Source: Chloranthus sessilifolius (taxonomy: Eukaryota; Streptophyta; Magnoliopsida; Chloranthales; Chloranthaceae). From it: a stretch of DNA of 64,000 nt. The first letter of the stretch is position 1. Every line of letters begins with the position of its first letter. The notes under the pieces were generated by a model that was given only the letters and a program-made list of their open reading frames with translations, was not told the origin of the DNA and did no database searches. A program made the position numbers and the translations under genes. Positions 59,701 through 64,000 of this stretch are shown piece by piece. The DNA lies in contig CM037589.1 in assembly GCA_021018995.1 (NCBI GenBank), positions 12,353,001 to 12,417,000 of the forward strand, read 5' to 3'.

Positions 59701-61084
59701 ATATGAAGATCTGACCATCTGATAGGTGTACCATGACCAGGAGATCTTTTGTGTGGAAGATTAGGACAAAAAAGATCTCCATTGACTGATTCATGAAAAT
59801 CAACGGTTAATGGTGGAAATGTGTGTTTTTTTCACAAAAAAATTGGTGCAAATAAAGCCACTCTAAGAGTTGTTCGCACTTTTTTTTGCACAAATTTTAG
59901 GGACTAATTTATGGAGAGATTTCTTTCACAAGAGGATTAGCTATTGTGTGTAAACACACTCTGGTAGGTTGTATAGGCTCTAGTAAAATTAATTAAAAGG
60001 AGAACCTTATATAAAAGAAGATTTGAATTTGCAACCTATGTGTCACAAACCACTAATTCAACCATTAGAGTGGTTTACCAAAATATATTGAAAGATAAAA
60101 ACTTTAATTCATATGTAGCTTTTGAAAATCAAAATAATGTCATGTATTCTAGAAAAGGGTGGCATTATTAGCACCCATTTTTCCTGTAAAGGAATACACA
60201 CATTTCCGCCGCCTTAAAAATCATTGGCTGCCTTAAATTAGACGATGGAGATTGTTCTTCCTTCCAATCTTCCACACAATAGATCTTGAGATTATGGCGC
60301 ACCTATCAGACAATCCAATCTTGATTCCATGTGGCACACATCCTTGGGACCGGCCCTAGCTGTTACAATTTCTTTATATTAATATTGATAGGCCCCATTT
60401 GAGAATCTCGACATCGGCCACCAAAAACCTAGGTCCGGCCCTGCCGACTACAAGTTTGCGTAGGCTTCGTTTGGACGTGTAATCTAATTAGATTACAGAA
60501 AAGATGCTACAATAAAGTGGGAATGAATAGTCACCATTTTTTTCAATCGGAATTGTAGGTTTTCATTAAGTGCTACTGCAATTGTTATTGTTTCAAATCC
60601 TCCATAAATCAACCGTAATCATGGATTTTTGCTTCCTTTTTTATTTTATGAGATCAGGGTTTTGCTTGTTCATAGTAATTTTGACTAGTTTCTGATGTTG
60701 CAGACATGGGAACTTTACGAGCGACGGGAGCTGCCAATACTTGTAGACCCATCTCTAAATGGAGATTATGATGTTGAGGAGGCCTGCCGTTTCTTGAAAG
60801 TTGGTCTATTATGCACACAAGACACGCCAAAACTCCGTCCATCAATGTCGAAGGTCGTTAAGATGCTGACGGCTAGTATCGAAGTGAACGATGATAAGAT
60901 CACAAAGCCAGGCCTCATTTCTGATTTTATGGACCTAAAAGTCAGAGGCCAAAAAGATCCGGCCAGCTTGAAAACTACTACGTCTTGCACCGTCACCTCG
61001 GGATTGAGTCCGCCCAACAATACATTTTCATCAGAAAGCACTACATCCTTATTCGTAACTGCTGCAGCTGATAAAAGCTACTGA
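45236..61084 (+). CDS. CRPK1: Receptor-like cytoplasmic kinase, CRPK1-like (six coding exons)
   Basis: Exons 45236-45302, 45533-45648, 45978-46188, 46292-46538, 46978-47128 and 60704-61084 join into an uninterrupted 390-residue Ser/Thr kinase, the usual length for CRPK1-type kinases. All junctions are GT-AG. Visible motifs: glycine loop GEGGFG (52-57), catalytic Lys in AAIKVL (K73), Glu in EFLTEINVI (E89), HRDIKASN (172-179), DFGLAK (192-197) and [11 protein letters not shown] (217 onward). It has no signal peptide or membrane segment; Cys3 and Cys8 could be palmitoylated. In Arabidopsis, CRPK1 is a plasma-membrane cold-response kinase that phosphorylates 14-3-3 proteins; orthology here is inference from close similarity. 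The last exon has the family tail [15 protein letters not shown]. Intron 5 is 13,575 bp. The end of exon 3 is uncertain: a donor at 46201 would add RNYI and restore Ala before GGQ. Confidence 0.9.
45533..45648 (+). CDS. CRPK1: Kinase exon 2
   Basis: Acceptor TGACTCCAG, donor GTAACT. Encodes [16 protein letters not shown] to the glycine loop and ends at VYK. Confidence 0.92.
45978..46188 (+). CDS. CRPK1: Kinase exon 3
   Basis: Acceptor GATGAGTAG. Encodes [14 protein letters not shown] to NNSLSQTLI. The donor is either GTAATT at 46189 (giving LIPGGQ) or GTTTGT at 46201 (giving LIRNYIAGGQ). Confidence 0.8.
46292..46538 (+). CDS. CRPK1: Kinase exon 4
   Basis: Acceptor AAATGTCAG, donor GTGAGT. 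Holds [15 protein letters not shown] and the start of the activation loop, ending in VAGT plus two bases. Confidence 0.92.
46978..47128 (+). CDS. CRPK1: Kinase exon 5
   Basis: The acceptor TTTTGAAG makes ATA (Ile) with exon 4, giving [12 protein letters not shown]. Donor GTAAGC follows LLER. The same-length conserved Ile supports this choice over the alternative AG two bases later. Confidence 0.9.
47194..47682. mobile_element. Possible PIF-like MITE
   Basis: Starts after TTA with GGGTCTGTTTGATAGTG; the complement of the right end is GGACTATTTGATAACATGG. Both halves contain GGAAA(C/T)-rich inverted sequence. A matching duplication at the right end was not found. Confidence 0.4.
49242..49982. 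mobile_element. hAT-type MITE in intron 5
   Basis: 741 bp. Left TAGGTCTATTAAAGGTCC, complement of right TAGGGCTGGTAAAGGGC. Flanks GTTATAGC and GTTATAAC (8 bp, one mismatch). The interior is rich in GGGCC(C/T)TA and holds a (TA)n tract at 49753-49802. Confidence 0.75.
49753..49802. repeat. (TA)n microsatellite
   Basis: About 50 bp of TA. Confidence 0.95.
50025..50880. mobile_element. hAT-type element, 856 bp
   Basis: Perfect 8-bp duplication TCAATGAT (50017-50024 and 50881-50888). Left end CAGTGGCGGAGCC, complement of right CAGGGGCGAAGCG. It contains a decayed Asp-rich coding scrap ([14 protein letters not shown], about 50640-50680). No transposase is seen. Confidence 0.88.
51705..51735. repeat. 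(CT)n microsatellite
   Basis: About 30 bp of CT. Confidence 0.95.
52479..52810 (+). mobile_element. TRIM-type mini LTR element
   Basis: Two direct repeats of 114 bp each (52479-52592 and 52682-52795), starting TGTTGAAGTTTAGTCCC. The first is followed at once by TGGTATCAGAGC, the primer-binding site for initiator tRNA-Met, then an internal part of about 90 bp. The second is followed by a weaker copy, CGGTATCAGACC, so LTR and internal part seem to begin a second round. Non-coding. Confidence 0.82.
56405..56486. repeat. (GT)n(GA)n compound microsatellite
   Basis: About 26 bp of GT followed by about 55 bp of GA. Confidence 0.95.
56661..56739. repeat. (GA)n microsatellite
   Basis: About 79 bp of GA; the reading frames across it are artefacts. 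Confidence 0.95.
57240..57425 (+). mobile_element. tRNA-derived SINE
   Basis: GGAGGGTTGGCGCAGTGGCC near the start resembles a pol III A box (TGGCGCAGTGG). GGTTCTAAGTACAAATCCC is a degenerate B box. The body CTGGTACGCGCCATGTGC...CGGATACCCCGTTATC is shared with 61400-61546 (-) and with the split copy at 11690-11719 plus 15001-15055. Confidence 0.7.
57700..58390 (-). pseudogene. Copia gag-like fragment, split by a MITE
   Basis: On the - strand [14 protein letters not shown] and [13 protein letters not shown] (58350-58270), [14 protein letters not shown] residues, KEMxDELQEMF-like residues (58200-58130), then after the [15 protein letters not shown] (57860-57820). Short stretches fit copia gag. 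Many frameshifts. Confidence 0.45.
57854..58081. mobile_element. Mutator-type MITE with GATACGTATC palindromes, copy 2
   Basis: 228 bp. Left CATGGATCAAAATTTCGG, complement of right ATGGGTCAAAATATCGGG. Flanks AAGGCCAAG and GAGGCCAAG (9 bp, one mismatch). The interior is CGATACGTATCG and ACGATACATTCAATGTATCG units. Same family as 3015-3429. Confidence 0.85.
58620..59564. other. Intron DNA with an old 100-bp direct duplication
   Basis: About 58880-58975 and 59045-59140 are diverged direct copies (AATCAATC(C/T)CGTGAGG ... ACCAAACA(C/T)TT). No gene. Confidence 0.6.
59573..60443. mobile_element. hAT-type element, 871 bp
   Basis: Perfect 8-bp duplication CCGACTAC (59565-59572 and 60444-60451). Ends CAGGGCCGGCCCC and, by complement, CAGGGCCGGACC. 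It contains inverted pieces related to the MITE at 26096-26510 (CACCTATCAGACAATC...CATGTGGCACA). The perfect duplication suggests a recent insertion; it lies 253 bp before kinase exon 6. Confidence 0.9.
60704..61084 (+). CDS. CRPK1: Kinase exon 6 (last)
   Basis: Acceptor GATGTTGCAG. Encodes [44 protein letters not shown] (end of the kinase domain) and a Ser/Thr-rich tail ending AAADKSY. Stop TGA at 61082-61084. Confidence 0.92.
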   Translation, partial: TWELYERRELPILVDPSLNGDYDVEEACRFLKVGLLCTQDTPKLRPSMSKVVKMLTASIEVNDDKITKPGLISDFMDLKVRGQKDPASLKTTTSCTVTSGLSPPNNTFSSESTTSLFVTAAADKSY

Positions 61085-61330
61085 AAACCCACCCAAAAAA
61101 TAAATTCCTTTTTTGGTGTCAATAGGTTGTTACTCGTTGTAAATTTGGTGTAACATTTATCATTCTGGTGTAATTTGCAACTTTTTTTATTATTTAATAA
61201 CTCTATTTGTAGAAGAGTAGCCTGTAAATAGACTCCTTTTCAGGAGCTTGAGCTAGCTTCAGATACATTAGAAAGTATTAATTGTTTCAGTGATTGAAAG
61301 AAATGAATAAATTGGTTCAGAATATTTGTT
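61085..61330 (+). terminator. Kinase 3' UTR and possible poly(A) signals
   Basis: AATAAA occurs at 61099, 15 bp after the stop, and GAATAAAT near 61306. T-rich and TGTAA-containing sequence between them fits plant 3' end signals. The actual cleavage site cannot be told. Confidence 0.4.
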
Positions 61331-61399
61331 GTGATCTGGGTATTTGCAGCTGATTTGAGAGTATTATATTCCCGTTTTTTTTGTCTTTTTTCTTTTTTC

Positions 61400-61546
61400 T
61401 TTTTTGATAACGGGTATCCGGACTTTTACGGACTTTTAGAGCACCGGACTAGTTCCCGGGTACATGCAACACCTGCACATCACACATATTAGTCATTAGA
61501 GATAAATTCCCGGCGAGTGGCAAACAATGGCCAAACATCATATCAG
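61400..61546 (-). mobile_element. SINE, 3' part
   Basis: The complement reads TTTGCCACTCGCCGGGAATT...GGTGTTGCATGTACCCGGG...CGGATACCCGTTATC, matching the body and end of the SINE at 57240-57425. The A and B boxes are missing. Confidence 0.65.
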
Positions 61547-62427
61547 CTGATATTTAGGCCTTGAATGAAACAGAAATTGTAGTTCTCCTACATGTTTGAG
61601 TGGTTTGTAGACTAAAAATGACAACTTTCCGCAAACCATTAGGGCTCCAAATGGGCCGGGCTGATTTGGCAGGTTTTTCAAACCTGCGCTGCTACAAGTT
61701 GGGCTCGGGTTTTCCAAACCTCACCTATCGATTTGTGTCAGGTCCTCAGTTTGTTACATAAACAAGTCAGGTTCAGATTAGCGCCAAACCTTAAACCTGA
61801 CTTGGTACTTATTTATTGTAAGACATGTTGTCATGACTCAAAATTCTATCAAATTTCGATGGCCTAGAATCTTGGGTCATAATCCTGCACGCTTGTTAAT
61901 GCGATAAACAGATATACATATCTTACTAGATTTTATATAAAATTGGGCTCCCAAAAATAATGAATCAAATCTTCTTCTCATATTAAAATTCCCTTAATTA
62001 AGCTTGCGTTGAATTTTGAGTCCATACTATTAAAATAATGTATAGTCAACCACTGAAAAGTTTTTCTAGATATTTAATATATACATGACATTGTCTAGAT
62101 GGTCATTCATGTTGTCACCCTCATAAACCTTATCATTTTTAGTGCATCAAAGTCCACCGGGGAATAGTAGTCCATATCTTCACCTACTTCTATTAGTTTT
62201 TTGTGGGATGAGTCTACTTAATCAAGTAACTCAGTGGGTTGCACAACCGATCCACTACAATCTGCTCAAGTGATTATGGGTGTAACCTCGTGAGTGGAAG
62301 TGAATCATTTACAATTTTATATAAATAACAGAATAAAAGTTTTTATAAGCATTTCATAACTAAAAAGTTGAAAGGACGTAATAGATTTCATTGCGTATGA
62401 TGCTTCTAATACATATGACTTTTCTTT
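61547..62427. other. Intergenic, no supportable gene
   Basis: 61640-61800 contains GGGCCGGGCTGATTTGG and GGGCTCGGGTTTTCC, a decayed MITE-like stretch. Nothing else is recognised. Confidence 0.45.
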
Positions 62428-62449
62428 CACTACGTAAAAATCGACAAAA

Positions 62450-62880
62450 AATAACGGCCCAAAACGGTTGTAATTGTCATAAGCAACGGTTTTGAGCCGT
62501 TGCAAGGGCCGTTGTTTATAGAGCAGTGATTTTTATAAACAACGGCCCGAAACCGTTGTTTATTTACCAGATAAATCACGGTTCATGTCCGTTGCAAAAG
62601 AACAACGATTTTAAACCGTTGTTTTAACGGAAAAAAATTGTTGTTATTTTTTTCAGAAACAACGGTCTAAATCAGTGATATATGTAAACAACGGTGACAA
62701 ATCGTTGTTAATTTCCTCTAAGAAACAACGGTTATGGACCGTTGTTTGTGGCTGTTGCAAAATAACAACAATGTTGAGCCGTTGTTCCTAATGGGAAAGG
62801 GTTGTTTTTTTTTATTTCGAAACCACGACCTAAATCAGTGGTATATGAAAACAACTGATATGGACCGTTGTTTTTTTTTA
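62450..62880. repeat. CACTA subterminal array with AACAACGG..CCGTTGTT units
   Basis: About twelve copies of AACAACGG or CCGTTGTT in both orientations, often as inverted pairs such as AACGGCCCGAAACCGTTGTT. Subterminal repeats that bind the transposase are established for CACTA elements. Confidence 0.9.
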
Positions 62881-63453
62881 AAATAAAAAATAAAAAATTG
62901 AAAAGCTTCCATTTTTTATTACTGTAATGAGAGCCATTTTACCTGTTACAAATATTGTATCAACCACATATCACTCTACAAGGGACGAAATTCATAATCC
63001 ATTCAACTAAATAAAAAAACAATAAGCCAAAAATAAAATCAACATCGTATTAATACATTCAACACCATCTCATTAAAATATTTCAAGATATTATATTAAT
63101 ATATTCAATAATATCCTATAAATACATTCAACAGCGCCTTTTTCGAGCATGACTCGAGTTGCCAATAAGCCCAATGACAGAGAATTTTAATGTCTCATTG
63201 CTTGACACCTTTGATTGAACACATTTCAACTCGTTGTCGAGATGACTTTTCTTTTATGATTTGTCCGCCCACTTCTTGTGTGTTTTTAGCTTGCGCTCAG
63301 CTCCCATACCACGAGTTTTCCTGCCATAAAAATAAACTCAGGCACATTAACAAATTTCATAATAAGCGTGTGGATTAATAATTGTAAATAAACAAGAAAA
63401 GATTCTTTTGAATCGTTTAAAGGCGCAACTAAATCCAGAATGATCTACGAGTT

Positions 63454-63459
<6 letters not shown>

Positions 63460-63525
<66 letters not shown>
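63460..63525. repeat. (TA)n microsatellite
   Basis: About 65 bp of TA. Confidence 0.95.
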
Positions 63526-63529
<4 letters not shown>

Positions 63530-64000
63530 TGTGTGTGTGGATTAAGAGATTATTGCTATAGTTATAGCCATTAAGAAATTGGCAACTTTCTAAATCATCA
63601 TTTAAACACTAAAATGGAGTTTAAATGATCTTACACCATCAATGGTTTAAGATGTGGGTGATCCGTACAGTCAAAGTGATAGATCATAGATTGACGTGCA
63701 AAATACCGAAAAATGGTGTTTTAGGGAGATTTAAACCATCCGATCGGTGGACTTTAATATCAACCGTTGTTTTCTGTTTTAACGACTAATATAAAAGTTC
63801 ATCAATCGGATGTCACGTCCACTTATAAACATGTTTTTTTGAACTGAGACATATTTCAATGATAGATTGCCACTTGGACAATTTAGATTGATCATAGATG
63901 CTCACCACATGGCCTAATGATAATCACACTTCAATGGTGTGAGATTAAAAGTTTAACTTTAATTGATGATGGAGATGTGGCCAATATGTTTCCTAGTAAT

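Larger units (their letters stand above)
47129..60703 (+). other. Giant intron 5 of the kinase gene, 13.6 kb
   Basis: Bounded by GTAAGC and GATGTTGCAG. It separates YLLER from [13 protein letters not shown], a junction where relatives read RAWELYER-like, so no coding sequence is missing. It is filled with insertions: a copia fragment (-), three hAT elements, a TRIM, a MITE, a SINE and simple repeats. Confidence 0.85.
62428..64000 (+). mobile_element. CACTA (En/Spm) element, left end
   Basis: Starts CACTACGTAAAAATCGAC after TTT, as CACTA elements do. Subterminal repeats follow to about 62880. The opposite TAGTG end and any transposase are not in the window; the right limit given is the window edge and is not a claim of continuity. 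62900-63440 shows no gene. 63540-64000 may belong to other MITE-like repeats. Confidence 0.6.

Noticed and set aside
1..64000. rRNA genes, organelle insertions or bacterial operons
   Set aside because: None seen on reading; no rRNA-like conserved blocks, ribosome-binding sites or compact gene strings.

Overview
This window is nuclear DNA of a flowering plant. It is AT-rich with long (TA)n and (GA)n tracts, has one intron-containing plant kinase gene, and is otherwise packed with plant transposable elements. No organelle, bacterial or viral genome is seen. I cannot place the species; a woody eudicot or a magnoliid would fit the giant intron, but that is inference.

Left part (1 to about 15 kb). 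After about 2.9 kb with no supportable gene lies an old L1-type LINE on the + strand. It is broken by a 415-bp Mutator-type MITE (3015-3429) and by a full 6.9-kb Mutator-like element, MULE-1 (4601-11504, 9-bp target duplication TTTAACTAT). MULE-1 carries a decayed ULP1-type cysteine-protease gene (+) facing a decayed MURA transposase gene (-). Next is a SINE split by a 3.3-kb PIF/Harbinger-like element (11720-14997, TTA duplication), which itself holds two related solo-LTR-like insertions in opposite orientations.

Middle (15.5 to 42 kb). A dead Ty1/copia element with both LTRs (15582-20994) is followed by a 2.4-kb solo LTR (21083-23531), several hAT and Mutator MITEs, and MULE-2 (26535-34403, 9-bp duplication ATTTTATTT). 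MULE-2 is a relative of MULE-1 in reverse orientation. Then come a possible truncated Dof-like gene (35650-35991), a 1.3-kb non-autonomous MULE and two inverted copies of one hAT MITE.

Right part (42 to 64 kb). The one gene that looks functional is a receptor-like cytoplasmic kinase resembling Arabidopsis CRPK1: six coding exons from 45236 to 61084, with 390 predicted residues. Its fifth intron is 13.6 kb and holds a copia fragment on the opposite strand, three hAT elements, a TRIM, a SINE, a MITE and simple repeats. After the gene there is a SINE fragment and the left end of a CACTA element (62428).

Main unexplained observation: almost every element family here, whether LTR, MULE, PIF-like, hAT or CACTA, carries its own array of short CG-containing palindromes. 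In MULE-1 and MULE-2 the arrays sit at matching positions but with a coordinated change of core sequence (GATAGCGG against GATATCGG). CACTA subterminal repeats are a known case; the breadth across unrelated families and the coordinated shift are what deserve follow-up.
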